The notes beneath the pieces were generated by a model. That model made no database searches. It was not told the origin of the DNA and was given only the letters and a program-made list of their open reading frames with translations. A stretch of 64,000 nt of DNA from Elgaria multicarinata webbii (Eukaryota; Chordata; Lepidosauria; Squamata; Anguidae), in assembly GCF_023053635.1 (NCBI RefSeq), contig NC_086192.1, forward strand, positions 9,721,001-9,785,000. Reading direction: 5' to 3'. Positions 21,356 to 33,553 of this stretch are shown here, piece by piece. The stretch's first letter is position 1. Every line of letters starts with the position of its first letter. Position numbers and translations under genes: made by a program.

Positions 21356-21477
21356 TGTCCACCCTGGCTTAACGGAAGGTTCAGTCAGGTTTGTGGGAGC
21401 CTTAACCAAAGTAGACCCTCCCAGCGCTGAAAGCTTATCTGGGGTTGGCAGCAGCAAAAGCTCTCCAATGGAATCAC

Positions 21478-21875
21478 ATTATTTATTGTTGTTATTATTA
21501 CTGCATCACTTCCCACCACAAAAAACAGTCTTGAAGCGACTTACACACATGATCCAGAAATCCATGATTAATGTAACAGGAAGGGGGAGCAAAATCAATA
21601 AAAAGCATAATCAGCACAATTAAGAAAAAACAAAATAAATACCCCCAAAACGTAATTTAAAAACAATACACTATGAAAAGCATTCATCCACAAATACACA
21701 AAATCTCTACCCACCACCACAGCGTGGCATGAACATCAAAAGAGCAACCCACAACGATTGGGCCCTAGTGAATATCCAAAATGCCTAGAAAAATAACGAA
21801 GTCTTTGCCTGGTGCCGAAACGTTGGCAGTGTCGGTGCCAGACGGGCTTCCTTGGAGAGCGCTTTTCATAAACAC
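21478..21875 (-). mobile_element. L2-like LINE 3' end
   Basis: The TTTATTGTTGTTATTATTAC tail faces left. The right part (GGTGCCGAAACGTTGGCAGT, GACGGGCTTCCTTGGAGAGC) matches the minus-strand body seen at 53600 and 58830. Confidence 0.65.
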
Positions 21876-23401
21876 GGGGCTATCAGAGGAAAGGATTTTA
21901 ATTTCCCACAGTGCCCCAGAGTGACACTACATGTGGTGCCTTGTGGGAAATTAAACTCTCAGACTCAGCTGCCTGACCATCATCAGATAAGAGCACCTGT
22001 CAAGAGGGCAAATTTTAGGGCTCTAAAATTGTAACCGGGGCCTTGAATTCGCTCAGTAGTATCCAGGCAACCATCAAGACGGAGGCATCGATGGAGAAGT
22101 AATGAATACATTCCTTCAAGAAGTCAAGTGTGGAACACCCCGAGATCTGAAGTGTGGAGGGAAAGGCCACGCTGTCTTTGATGAAGAGCAAAGAGCCCTA
22201 CTAATATCCAATTAGCTCATTTTCATTGCATCCGACTTGTCGCTGAAGGGGATCGTACACACGGCAGAAGTGTTTTACAACATCCCAAGTTTTTTGTTAG
22301 CACACCCATTAAAAAAGAGGGAACAAGTTGCCTCCAGTAATGTTGCAAACAAAAACGCAACTCCCAGGATTAAATTAAATAAAAAAAAAACCTGACCGAA
22401 CTCATCAGTGTTGCTTCATTGCAGCTAAGGCTAGTAAATGCAAAAGGGGTTTTCTGCGAGCCATAAGGAATCAATCAGGAGGCATCTTGGGGAGGCGATG
22501 AACTCGTAACGTGCATCAGAAAATAATGGGAACCAGCATGAGCCGGTTCAGCCGGAGAGAAAGCCAAGGTGAGCGTTACCAACAAAATGGACGCCAGGAC
22601 AGGTAATCAATTCAGTTTGAACAGGTGACCGAAGGCAACCGGGGGCCCTCGTCCCTCAATGATTAAAACATCTTTCTCCAACTCTTCTTCAGATGAAGCC
22701 TCAAAGATCAAGGCAGCAAGAGAGAAAGTCAAGGAGTCGATAATGCCGAACATTTAGTGAGAGATTTCAGTTTGGGACGCATGCCCCGTCCCTCTTCCTG
22801 CCCTTTTAAGAAAAGCAGCCAATTTGAAGATTAGATAGCTGCCTTTCCTAGCCATCCATCATTATGAAGGGGAGAAGACAGCTTGGAAGCTGAAAAAAAC
22901 TTCCACTGGGATTTCTGCACAGTATCATTCAGACAAGATTTTACAACTGCACGCACTTATGGCCTCCCCCCACCGAAAATTCATGGGATGATTGCCGGCT
23001 TCCCTACAGGCATTCCTTCCTTTTCACAGAATTGGGAAAGCCACACACACAAAAAAACCCTTTCAGAGATACTCCAATCCACCTTGGGTACGTGTGGATG
23101 TATATGCTTCGTGATGCTCAGTCAATGGATGCGGCCGATGTGAATATACGTCCCCATTCTGGTCTCACACAAGGAAGTGCAAGTAGCCCTGGATCCAAGC
23201 CAGAGGACCATTCCCAGGCATTCTGTATTAAAAATCTGTAGCTATTTCCCCTGAGCTATGGAGTCTCTCACAGCTGGAGCTGTCTTCCACAGAATAGCTT
23301 ACTTTTCTGCTTATTCTCCACCATTTCTCGATGTGCAGTTCGGATTTCTATTCCAAACACTGTTTGTGCATTTTGAAACATTGACGTATTTGCAGTAATT
23401 A
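21876..23401. other. Repeat-poor block, candidate regulatory
   Basis: A largely unique 1.5 kb. A segment at 21900-21960 has a small inverted pair (TTTCCCACAGTGCCC / GTGCCTTGTGGGAAATTAA). 22190-22320 is AT-rich with a CCAATTAGCTC homeodomain-type core and reads like old non-coding sequence. No coding exon. Confidence 0.35.
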
Positions 23402-23530
23402 TGAGGTGCTGAAGCCCAGTGGTTAGAGCCCTGGCTTTGCGTGTAGAAGATTCAATTCCAGGTGTCTTTAGCTAGGGCTAGGGAAATCCCACTTGACACC
23501 CTGGAGAGTCACTGTCAATCAGTGTTCATA
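23402..23530 (+). mobile_element. tRNA-derived SINE
   Basis: CAGTGGTTAGAGCCCTGGCT, B box ATTCAATTCC, then CCTGGAGAGTCACTGTCAAT. The tail may continue near 23655-23695 after an interruption. Confidence 0.65.
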
Positions 23531-24124
23531 GCTGCTGCTAAAATCTTCACTAAGGTTTTGGTGCATTTGATGGTTTACTAGGGAGGGGGGTTATAGCAAG
23601 AAATATCACTCCGAGTTCTAACGTTAAGACTGTATCCGTGTGAGAGAGTCGGAGCTGGATGGGTCAGCTAAATATAGAGCAAGCTACCTACGTTCCAGAT
23701 GCAACACTGTCAGCCCAGTGCAGCATATACGCCAGCACCAGGGCACATCTGGAACTCCTGCCTGCTCAAGAGGTCCCCCATTCCCTTCGGCGGCAGGAGA
23801 GAAACAGAACATTGCACACGCCCAGCTGCCCTTGCATCGGTATGATTGAGGAAGCCTGTCTACCAAAGAGCTGCTTGGGATGTTCTCCGGCTGCACGCAA
23901 ATCGACAAACTGGATTTGTTGCGGTGCCTGTTCCTGCTCAACGATATCAGGCTGGAGGCTGACTGGAGAGCATGCTGCTTTTTAAAGCCAGATATTTTGA
24001 AGTAGAATGCACAAAAGCTTCTGACGCAATGAATTGGGTAGTTTTCGAGGTGATGCCAGGCCACCGTGCTGCAGTATGCCATCACCATTTCTTTGTTGTG
24101 ACAGAGGTCTGGGGAAGGGCTGGC
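23531..24124. other. Intergenic sequence
   Basis: Overlapping open frames on both strands at 23640-24133; none resembles a known protein. Confidence 0.4.
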
Positions 24125-24290
24125 GCTTAGCACCTACTTTGCGTGTAAAAGGCTCCAGGTTCAATGTCCAGGATCTCTGGATATGGCTGGGAAGGACACC
24201 TTGGAGAAGCATTACCAGCCAACGGGGACAATACTTAACAAGATAGACCAAGGGTGTAGCTTATATTAAGATAGCTCCTCAGGTTCATAT
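24125..24290 (+). mobile_element. tRNA-derived SINE
   Basis: TAGCACCTACTTTGCGTGTA, B box GGTTCAATGTCC, body CCTTGGAGAAGCATTACCAG and a decayed tail. Confidence 0.65.
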
Positions 24291-25169
24291 TTAGGGCAAC
24301 TCCATGTCACCCTACACCCTACCTTAGAGTTCGCAACTGACAAATGCGTCAGTGTGGCAACACTACATGGGTCAACTTCAGAGAATGTCGAGTTTTAAAA
24401 CGCTTCCTAGATTTGCTATTCTCTCTCCCAGCCAGCTCATTTTTTTTAAAAAAAAAAAACCTAGAGTATTATGATCGGTGGTTATACGTAAAGGAAAAAA
24501 GCAATCGCCCTTTTGATATCCATCGCAACGGAAGAACTCGAAAACGCATTGAGGTTTTGCTAATGAAATTCTAGCCGAATTCCACGCCTGCAACCAGATC
24601 TCTATAAATCAGCCTCTGATGCTTGGTAGGATTATCGTAAAAGGGGTTCTGTTATCCTGTGATGGCTTTTTGCCCCCAGAAGTCTTAGTACTTATGGGTA
24701 AGCGGAGGCTCCTTAAAGGATCAGCTGCGTACGCAGAGCAAAATGGGATCCATAAACAGTTGAATCAGTCCGGGCCTCAGTCCCTCTAATCTTCCATGGC
24801 CAGGAGGCGAGGGAATAGTTTCTGATGGAGCCCTGGGAACGTCCTTCCATGCGCCTCGTGGGAACAAAAGGCTGCGTACACAGCAGGATTCCCGTAGTGT
24901 CATGAGAATGGCGGAGAGAGACCGGCTACCAAAGATGCAAGGAAAGAGTATCCAAGTGGGCATTGAGGAAAGTTTGAAAAAGAGAGAGGTTGTGGTCCAT
25001 TTGTCTGGATGAAACCAAGGAAAAGATGATGCCTGGCTCATTACCATTACAGTACAATATCAGGAAGTTTCTGTGTTGCATGTAGCTGCCCTTGCGCGGT
25101 GATCCCTCAGAACTGCAGAGTGGAGCATCTTCTTGGACAATGGAGAGTTCTCAGGCTCTGGAGTAGCAT
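24291..25169. other. Intergenic sequence
   Basis: Contains an A/T homopolymer at about 24435-24460 and two similar phrases GCTGCGTACGCAGAGCA (24724) and GCTGCGTACACAGCAGG (24871) that may bound a small element. No gene seen. Confidence 0.4.
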
Positions 25170-25620
25170 CACTCACCCGGGCTGGTTATTGGGCCCTCCT
25201 AGACAGGAAGGGCAATAAAGAGCTTCCTGTCTGGGCTGGGACTTCACATGAGCAACCATGGTCTTCTTGGGTCTGGTGTGTTTCAGTGTGTTCTCCAGCT
25301 CCTGGCTTTGTTTCCTGGGAGAGGGCATCGCTCAGTGGGTAGAGCATGCGTTTTGCATGCAGACGGTCACAAGTTCCAATCCCTGGCATCTCCAGGTAGA
25401 GATAGGAAAAATCCCTGCCTGAAACCCTGGAGAGCCGTCAGTGTCGACAATACTGGGCTAGATAGACCAAGGATTTGACTCAGGATAAGGTAGATTCCTA
25501 TGTTCATTGGCTCTGACCTCTCCTTAGCACAACTCCTGCCTCATCGTTGTTGACTCCTCTCTGACTGCTACTAACTACTCAGCCCTCGCACTACACCTCA
25601 TGCTATTTCTGTTCGCATTC
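25170..25620 (+). mobile_element. Dispersed repeat of uncertain class, split by a SINE
   Basis: GGCCCTCCTAGACAGGAAGG, GCTTCCTGTCTGGGC and TCTGGTGTGTTTCAGTGTG recur in decayed form at 54225-54375 (minus) and in part at 52715-53160 (plus). A near-complete tRNA-derived SINE at about 25320-25505 (GGTAGAGCATGCGTTTTGCA ... CTATGTTC) sits inside it. The class is undetermined; an LTR-type origin is possible but no paired ends or coding parts are seen. Confidence 0.5.
25320..25505 (+). mobile_element. tRNA-derived SINE, near full length
   Basis: Head GCTCAGTGGGTAGAGCATGC, body TCTCCAGGTAGAGATAGG and CTGGAGAGCC, tail GGGCTAGATAGACC ... TCCTATGTTC. One of the best-preserved copies. Confidence 0.85.
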
Positions 25621-27119
25621 CGTGGTGATGTCAGGTGGGGGACGAGGAAACGAGGAGACCGCTGCAACCCTACGGAAGCCAAGAATTCGCCCTGAAACAG
25701 GCTAAATCATGGCTAACAATGATCTTTGTTTCCTTGTTTTTTTTAGTCCTGGGAGCCCAAGTTCTATAAGGGAAGCAAGTTCCAGAGTATTTCGGGAGAA
25801 GCTATGACAATTACACCATGGTGATGTTGTTTTAAGTTTCTTCTTCCAAAAGTGCCAGGAACGTCTCCACTTTTCCAGAATGCTCCAAGAATCCTCTGCA
25901 CGTCATCATCTCCTGGCCAAGGTAGATGTTGATGCTCGCTAACATCCAGAAAAAAAATGGTTTCGTTTCAACATTTGTAACAAAAGCCAAGTTTTTATTT
26001 GACAACGTCAACATTCAGAATCGCTTTGGTGGTTAATTGCACAAGAAGAAAATACCACTACTACCAAGTATATACTGTCCAACTAGCAGATGCCCTCAGG
26101 ACAATTTACAATCACAACCCCCCCAAATAACAATAAAATAATACATACAATGAAAATATTCAAATATTAAAACGTTAAGTATATTAAAGAGCCAGCGGTA
26201 ATGTTAATAACCTAATCTCGATGATCCTGATGATAACAATAACACGTTCAGGCCCCTGTGCAACTGAACTGTGATTTAGGATCATCGTCTGCCTTCCTCA
26301 TCCTCATCCCAGCATCCTCAGCCTTTCATGAAGTCAATTTCCTGAAAGTTTGTGGCCGTCGCAAGGAACAATCCAGCCACAGTACCCCTCTTAAGTTGTT
26401 GATCCTTTAATTTCCTCCACCCAGGTCCTGCAGGCAAACCAGGCCCATGTTTTATGCTGTTCCTTCGCACTAATCACTTGTGGCAGACGGAGTGGAAAAA
26501 GAAATCATTCTCCACCTTGCTACCCTTATGGCCATAACGGGCACTAACAGGAACAAACAACTCGCCAGCTTTTAAGCACTGATACGCTGGATCTCTTCGG
26601 ATCTTTTTGTTTTGTTGTTTTGTTGTTTTAAAAAAACAAGCCCACTTTTCAGCTCAGAGAAATGAGCAGCGAGGCAAAGCAATCACCACCGAGGGATGCA
26701 AAGCCGCCCTGTGCCAGCAAAGTCAACGTGCCTGCAGGGCACCAGGTCGGGAAAAGCTGCTGGAAGCTGACCCAGGATTTTGCTTTTAATTTGAAATGAT
26801 TTCTTTGGGCAGAACCCTCCCAAGGCAGAGGCCAAGGTAAAAGCCAGGCAACGCAGGTACATTGTCAAAGGCGGAAATGCCTTCCCTAAAGCGGAGTTAC
26901 TGGCAGCCGGAGCTTTGAGCTGAAATATGCTGGGATTTTGGGGGCTGCCGTTTGGCCTCCAGCCCTGTTCGCCCCTGGCCCACGAGCGCTTGTTCAAAAT
27001 GGAACACGACCCCTAGACTGAAAGAGGGTCAGAACCCTGGCCGTGGTGCAATCCCGATAAAATTACTTTATCGTTTATTGTTAGTCCCCGCCTTGATCAA
27101 AATGGAGAAGGGGGCAAGA
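25621..27119. other. Intergenic sequence with one LINE tail
   Basis: 26065-26190 looks like a minus-strand L2-like tail (AGGACAATTTACAATCACAA). 26640-26950 is a repeat-free GC-moderate block (CAAAGCCGCCCTGTGCCAGC ... AAAGCGGAGTTACTGGCAGC), possibly conserved. No coding exon. Confidence 0.4.
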
Positions 27120-27148
27120 AATTATTATTATTATTATTATTATTATTG
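27120..27148. repeat. (ATT)n microsatellite
   Basis: About nine ATT units. Confidence 0.9.
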
Positions 27149-27646
27149 GGGCAACTCAGCTTGTGCGGCATTCGCACAGAACCCCTAACAATGGGGACAT
27201 GGTAGCTGGGAGGAGGGCGGTCAACGAAGAGAAGAAAGCAGCCGCTGGTTCAGGGTCGCAAATTTATTTATTTCCAAAGGTGTCGATGAGTTGCCTCGGA
27301 CCCAAAAAGAGCCACCAACCCCCCAAAGCAAATCAACAATGTGAAAGGGTTAAAAACAGTTTCAGAAATAAGATTCGAAACAGCAACGAGAAGAAAACGT
27401 CTTTGAAAACTTCAGGGTTTGACCAGCTGAAAATGACTTCACCTTGGGAATGGAGGAAGATGCCTCAGGGGGGAACCCTAGACAGAGGCTGGGGGTTGCA
27501 AGAGAGTTCGGATTCCTGGATCTGAGGCTGGAGGCGGCACTCTGAACTCGGAGCCAGGAATTTGAGCTCCCTGTCCCTGTCGCTTGCAGCCACGGAGGGG
27601 AGGGAAATGGGGCGTGCTGGTGACCCCTGGTTTACACTGATGGTGC

Positions 27647-27647
<1 letters not shown>

Positions 27648-27700
<53 letters not shown>
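27648..27700. repeat. (AAT)n microsatellite
   Basis: About 17 uninterrupted AAT units. It produces a poly-Leu open frame on the minus strand that is not a gene. Confidence 0.95.
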
Positions 27701-27701
<1 letters not shown>

Positions 27702-27899
27702 GGGAGGCTGGATTATGTTGTATCTTCAGGCCTCCCCAGCCTATTCTTTCCTGCTCCGCAGAGCCCCAGCTAGATAGGCAAAACCCGCACCCCCCCATCT
27801 ATCCAAAATGCAGAGCGGGAGGAGCATGGAGGCAAAGCTTGCCTCCGTTGCTCCTCTCACTCTGCACTGTATGGCCTTATGCCGATAGGATTGCGCCCT

Positions 27900-28035
27900 T
27901 ACACAGAATCAGACCATTGGTCCATCTAGCTCAGTGTTGCCTACTCTAGCTGGTAGCTGCAATGCTAGGTCCTGGACAAACAAGGGTCATTCTTATCAAC
28001 TGCTACCTGATCCTTTTGACTGGAGATGCCATTGA
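27900..28035 (-). mobile_element. tRNA-derived SINE, tail and body
   Basis: Minus-strand copy: CATTGGTCCATCTAGCTCAG, CAACTGCTACCTGATCC, TTTGACTGGAGATGCC. Confidence 0.7.
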
Positions 28036-28974
28036 TAAATGAGTAATTATCTCAAGATCTACATCAATTTTAAAATGCGGACGTCGGAAAACAGACTTAC
28101 CCTTGCCTCCTTATGGTTTTCTCCCTCCTCTCATTTCCCATTGTATTTCCACATTTATCCCTGCACCAATGAGGACTAGAAGCTTACTTTTTGTTTTAAA
28201 TGAAAGAGAAGGTTAACAGGATTTCAACAAGGGCCTACCAGGGATGAGAAAACACCTCCAAGAGTGGCAAGAAGCTTGCAAGCAGTATTAATTTTGCCAA
28301 TCCCTCTTCTAGAATGCAAATTGACATGGTAGAAAAAGGCCTGACAAATCCGACATGGGTTGATTTATGTGCTGCTAATTCCTCCCTTAGACGCTCAGAT
28401 TTGGACTGGGCTGCTTGTTGCAGGAAAGTCTCTACATAGAAATCAGGTCTGTCCTTGGGCATACGATCCTAATTATTTGAAAGCCATTAGTTTTCATAGC
28501 ATGCATTTTTTTTAAAAAAAAGAAATGTGTTTGAGTCAATGGCATTTTAATGCCTTATTAAATGGCTCTTTTACAGCAGGCTGTCTGTTTGGTCTTGCTG
28601 TCCAGGTCTGCATTTGGGGCTGCAGAATTTTTACCTTTGAGGCTAGCCAAAGAAGATTTCCCAAATGTCTCTCTAATGCTTTCCATAATTTGCTTTTAAC
28701 AAGAACATTTTAAACATGCACACCACAAAAGGAAGAGACAGGCAGGCAGACATGTAGTGGACCGTAAGAATTAACCTCGCTTAAATCTATATAGCTCAGC
28801 CTCCTGTTTCCAGCATAAGCAAAGCAGTTGCCAGTCTGGAAGCTCAAAAGCATGACATGAAAGGGATGGCCACCCCTGACATTTACCCTTACCATCTGGT
28901 ATTCAGGGGCAGGCTCCCTTCGAGTATGGTGGTATCTTTTAGCGATCATGGATAAGAACCACATAAGAATAGAA
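28036..28974. other. Intergenic sequence
   Basis: Unique; no gene or recognised repeat. A/T homopolymers at about 28507-28522. Confidence 0.45.
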
Positions 28975-29405
28975 GAACCATAGAATACAAGAATAATAGA
29001 ATAGTAGAGTTGGAATGGGCCTATAAGGCCATCGAGTCCAACCCCCTGCTCATAACAACCTTTCAAGTTCTTGAAGATAGCACTCTTCAAGTCCTTGAAA
29101 GGTTGTCACACAGAGAAGGGCCAGGATCTCTTCTTGATCATCCAAGAGTGCAGGACATGGAATAAAGGGCTGAAAGTTCAGGAAGCCAGATTCTGGGTGG
29201 ACATAAGGAAAAATGCTGTTAGAGCAGTACGACAATGGAACCAATGACCTAGGGAGGTGGTGGGCTCTCCCACACTAGAGGCCTTCAAGAGGCAGCTGGA
29301 CAGCCATCTGTCAGGGATGCTTTAGGGTGGATTCCTGCATTGAGCAGGGGGTTGGACTCGATGGCCATATAGGCCCCTTCCAACTCTACTATTCTATGAT
29401 TCTAT
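28975..29405. mobile_element. Two CR1 fragments in inverted arrangement
   Basis: 28975-29057 is a minus-strand ATTCTATG-type tail (GGCCATCGAGTCCAACCCCC). It continues into minus-strand interior text, which faces a plus-strand copy beginning about 29085 (AGGTTGTCACACAGAGAAGG) and running to the TTCTATGATTCTATG tail at 29405. The junction ACAACCTTTCAAG ... CTTGAAAGGTTGT is a foldback. Confidence 0.75.
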
Positions 29406-29409
29406 GTAC

Positions 29410-29622
29410 AATGGTGCCCGCCTTCCCCCATATCAGCCTGCCCGCCCTTTAAGATCAGAAAGAGAGACCCTTCTCATCTGCACACCAGTGAGAGAAATTA
29501 GGTGGGTGTCCACTTGGGAGAGGACCTTCTCTGCAGTGGCCCCACACCTGTGGAACAAACTCCCAGCAAAGGTCCCCCAATCACCATCCTTGCAGGCTTT
29601 TAAGACGGCCTTAAGTGGTAAG
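29410..29622 (+). mobile_element. L2-like LINE ORF2 C-terminal fragment
   Basis: An open frame reads YQPARPLRSERETLLI and then TFSAVAPHLWNKLPAKVP with SLQAFKTAL, the terminal motif of L2-type ORF2 proteins. It runs directly into a SINE. Confidence 0.75.
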
Positions 29623-29624
29623 CA

Positions 29625-29880
29625 GCAGTTACTGCAGCCGAAACTCTCCCCACGGCCTGAGTTCGATCCCAGCAGAAGCTGGTTCTCAGACTGCCGGCTC
29701 AGGTCGACTCAGCCTTCCATCCTTCCAAAGTCGGTAAAATGAGTACCCAACTAGCTGGGGGAAAGGCAATGGCAAACCACCCCGCTACAAATTCTGCCAA
29801 GAAAACGTCAGTGAAAGCAGGCGTCCCTCTAGGAGTCAGCAATGACTCAAGTGCTTGCACGAGAGATTCCATTCCTTTCC
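29625..29880 (+). mobile_element. Sauria-type SINE
   Basis: B box GAGTTCGATCC, AAGTCGGTAAAATGAGTACC, GCAAACCACCCCGCTAC, GCCAAGAAAACGTCAG, and the Bov-B-like end GAGTCAGCAATGACTC. More diverged than the pair at 15832 and 39042. Confidence 0.78.
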
Positions 29881-30659
29881 TTTCACCAACTTCACTGCCC
29901 TTCTCTGGAGATGTTCCAGTTTAAACAAACGTGAACATGCAATGCTTAAAAAGCCATTTTTAAAGCCATTTCATTTTCTACAGATTTAACTGCATACTCA
30001 GAGTACCTCCAACTTTAAATAGTGTTGCACAGAATAAATACACCAAACCCAGCTGATGAAAGCACTTGCATTAGGCCAAAGTAATAGGCAAAGCAGGAAA
30101 ATGCTTTGAAAAGTGAACGGATGAAAGTAATAGCCAAAGTAATAGGCAAAGCAGGAAAATGCTTTGAAAAGTGAACGGATGAAAGCTTGCACTTCTGATA
30201 GTTAAAAGTCCTGTAACTGATTCTGAAAATATATACTTTTTGGAGAGGGGAGGAGGTGATCAAAAGGTCTTTCCATTGTTGTGGTAGGGGCCTCCCCAGT
30301 CATGAAAAGAAAAATACTCACTGAGATCCCATGCAAGGATAAAAGCAAACCAGCTTTCCTCCATCTGTCTGTCTGGTCACCATGAATCAAGATATTATTT
30401 CAAGATACATGGAATCCTAAGCAATGCTCATTGTCCAGTAGTTGGTGGATACAGAGTAATAGATAGACGAATGAAGGAGACAAACCCATTGGAAGATGCA
30501 GGTGGGGAGAAGGTGGAAAGAACAGGTAATTTAAAAGCAGATCTAATTATTTTATTGATAATAAACTTCATGCTTTAAACCATGCTTTAAAAGGTTTGCG
30601 ATAAAATGGTAGCGGAGTATCAGTCAGAACAGAAATCATCTTGTCTTCATCATCCGAAA
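29881..30659. other. Intergenic sequence with a 58-bp tandem duplication
   Basis: Units of 58 bp start at 30076 and 30134 (CCAAAGTAATAGGCAAAGCA). The first 52 bases are identical. Nothing else recognised. Confidence 0.7.
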
Positions 30660-31132
30660 AACTATAAGGAGCAGCAGTAGAATTGGTGTGGAAAATGTGG
30701 ACAGGGAGACATTTTTCTCCCTCTCTCAAAATACTAGAACCCAGGGTCATCCCATGAAGCTGATGGGTGGGAGATTCAGGATAGATAAAAGGAAGAACTT
30801 CTTCACACAGCACATAGTTACGTTATGGAACTCACTACCACAAGATGTAGTGATGGCCACCAATTTGGATGGCTTTAAAAAGGGGTTGGATAAATTATTG
30901 GAGGCAAAGGCTATCCATGGCTACTAGCCCTAATGGTTGTGTGCTATCTCCAGTATTCGAGGCAGTAAGCCTGTGTGCCCCAGTTGCTGGGGAACATGGG
31001 CGGGAGGGTGCTGTTACACCATGTCCTACTTTGTTGGTCCCTGGCCGATGGCTGGTTGGCCACTGTGTGAACAGAGTGCTGGACTAGCTGGACCCTTGGT
31101 CTGATCCAGCATGGCACTTCTTACGTTCTTAA
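30660..31132 (+). mobile_element. CR1 LINE 3' end, TCTTATG-tailed type, long copy
   Basis: An open frame reads FRIDKRKNFFTQ and WNSLPQDVVMATNLDGFKKG, the CR1 ORF2 C-terminus, followed by the shared 3' UTR blocks and the tail CTTACGTTCTTAA. Confidence 0.88.
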
Positions 31133-31139
31133 TTTTTAA

Positions 31140-31327
31140 GAATTTAGCACACTGACTAATGTTTTAGAATGTTTTTAGGATGTTATAAAGATGTTTTAAT
31201 CATGTATGGTATGTTTTTAATGTGTATTGTATATCTTGTTTTTATACTGTTTGTTTTATACTTTGAATGGTTTTCGTTTTTGTGAACCACCCAGGGAGCT
31301 TTGGCTATTGGGCGATATAAAAATGCA

Positions 31328-31367
<40 letters not shown>
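31140..31367 (+). mobile_element. L2-like LINE tail with (AAT)n
   Basis: GTGAACCACCCAGGGAGCTT, GGGCGATATAAAAATGCAAA, then 13 or so AAT units at about 31327-31367. Confidence 0.75.
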
Positions 31368-32734
31368 CGTTTTGGTGATGATGCACTACGTTTTGATGGG
31401 GAACCCAGTGTTAAATCATTCAAAGGCAATCTGTGGGACAGAAAAGTATTTACAATTTTTTCCTGAGTCTTGGATCTAAATCAGGCTAGGCAAACTTCAA
31501 GCTTGTGGGATCTACTTTGTTTTTTCCCCTAGAACCCCGAGATCTGCCTATTAGAGCCTGGTGAGAAAGACCTACCCTTCTAATTAAAGAATTCTAAAAT
31601 TAGGAATTAGCTCTGAATACCAGAACTGAACACTACTCACAGTCCAACCTACTCTGGATTACCGCAAGATTTCTTTTCAGCAGTATAATTTAGGGTGGAA
31701 AGGATTGCTGCTGCCATTAAATGATCTACTGCAGAGATCACCAGGAGATCTACCAAGAGATCCAAATCTATCTTCTGCTCTCATGTCATCTAAATTAATG
31801 TAAACAACACAAACATCCTCTATATAATGCAAAACAAAGTTTCAGATGCTTGCAATTTCCAAGGGAGAAATCCATCACCTACAGTCACGTCTACACACAC
31901 TACAAACTAAACCACTTTCAAGTTGATAAAACTGGCACGGCTCTCAACCAATTACCCTGGAAACTAAAGGTATGATGAGCCTGGCCATTATCCATGAAAA
32001 TTCCTTATCAACACCTTCACAAAATGACAGTTCATATGAGGAAACAAAGTTAAAATGGTTCCGATCTAGTTTAATGTGTAACCTATAGATGTCCACATTT
32101 ACCAAAGTATATTTCATATCATTCTTTGGGGGATGCCACAGCAATTAAACAGGTTTCAAACCGAAGTCTAGGCCAGTGTACAGAACAACCAATTGTACTT
32201 GGATTTAAGGTATGAACCATTACAAGCACAGTGGTGCATTCTGAACAGAACCCCTTCTTCTATCCAAGCCCTGATACCACTTGCAGATTTAAGCACTTTC
32301 AAACAGAAACTAGAAAGAAAAGGAACAAGTGTATTCAAGATGCAGGAATTTCACCGGTGTCTGGATGGATGTTTTGAGTTAACAGAGCTCTAAAAACCAG
32401 CATGCCAAAAATCAGGCAAGAGGTGTGTTTTTATGGCAGAGTCGTAAACCCACAAAATTAGTGGTTGAGAATGGAAATTCTGACACATTCTTGATATTAA
32501 TAGCAGGAATAAGCAATGGCTTTTTTGACCGGCTGAGCCAGGCTCTTGTGTCAACGGTGCTACACAGTCGGTTTCTGTCCGCCATAAGCATGCAAGCCCA
32601 GGGCCCTTAGCAAGTGTGGTCAGGTCTGGTTCTGCACAGGTAGCTCTCCTCGGAAAAGGGTGGCAGGGGTTAGAGGCTACCCCCTCTTAATGAGAATGGG
32701 GGTACAAGGCCCAGGAGTAGGGCAGTGGAGAGGC
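31368..32734. other. Intergenic sequence
   Basis: 31480-31790 may be an old element: GTGGGATCTACTTTG and AGATCTACCAAGAGATCC suggest decayed repeats. The rest is unique with no coding evidence. Confidence 0.4.
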
Positions 32735-33080
32735 GGCGTGAAGCAGTGGATAAAGACTTGGAGTGGGGAGATCTGAGTTCAAAAGATCCCTGTTTGGCCA
32801 TGAAACTCACTGCAAATTCTTAGGCCAACGAGTCATTGGGCTGTTGTGAGGATAAAACTATTATTATTATTTATTTATAATATTTATATACCGCTCCCCA
32901 TTGAAAAATTTCGGAGCGGTGTACAAGGTAAAATGAAAATAAAAACAGAATAAAACAGTTAAAACAAAATTTAAAAAGAAGCAAAAACAGAAATCCAAGG
33001 CTGCATGTTAAAGAAAGAGCTTCTTGGAATAAAGATGTTTTCAGGAGGTGCTGAAAGGAGTATAAGGAATGGAATTTGAG
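32735..33080. mobile_element. MIR fragment and L2-like LINE tail
   Basis: 32735-32862 follows the MIR order (AAGCAGTGGATAAAGACTTG, TCTGAGTTCAAAAGATCCC, GGGCTGTTGTGAGGATAAAA). 32862-33080 is a minus-strand L2-like tail with TATTTATATACCGCTCCCC. Confidence 0.55.
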
Positions 33081-33423
33081 CCATCCCCAAAAACTGGTCA
33101 TATGATCTGGGGATAATAGGAGTTGTAGTCCAACACATGCAGAGAGTACCAGATTGGGGGTGGTTGGGGTAACCCATGTATGCTCTCCTTGGAGGAAGGG
33201 TGAGATTGAAATGTGATAGACAGACTTTTTATTTATTTAAAATTTCTACATCTTGCCTTTCGGACCTATATAGGGCCTCCCAAAAAGGGAATTCATCACT
33301 TAAGTATATTCATTTATTTGTATTTCTTATTACATTTTCTCCCCCGGCTTTCACTAAAAGACGATTGACATCCACAATAAGAAAAGTGACACAATGAAAA
33401 AGTAACACAATGCATAATATAGA

Positions 33424-33553
33424 ACAGGGGTAGGCAACTTTTGGCCCCCTGAATGCTTTTGGCCAACAATTCCCATCATCCCTCACCACTGGCTATGTTA
33501 GCTAGTGCTGATGGGAGTTGTAGGCCAAAGCATCTGGGGGGACGGGACATGTA
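33424..33553. mobile_element. hAT-like MITE
   Basis: CAGGGGTAGGCAACTTTTGG at the left; GGGAGTTGTAGGCCAAAGC near the right with a decayed end. Confidence 0.75.

Noticed and set aside
25320-25400. tRNA gene
   Set aside because: The A and B box-like text belongs to a SINE head followed by a SINE body and LINE-like tail. The cloverleaf is incomplete, and the same text recurs about 15 times in the window.
27478-27798. Poly-leucine protein
   Set aside because: It is the minus-strand translation of an (AAT)n microsatellite.
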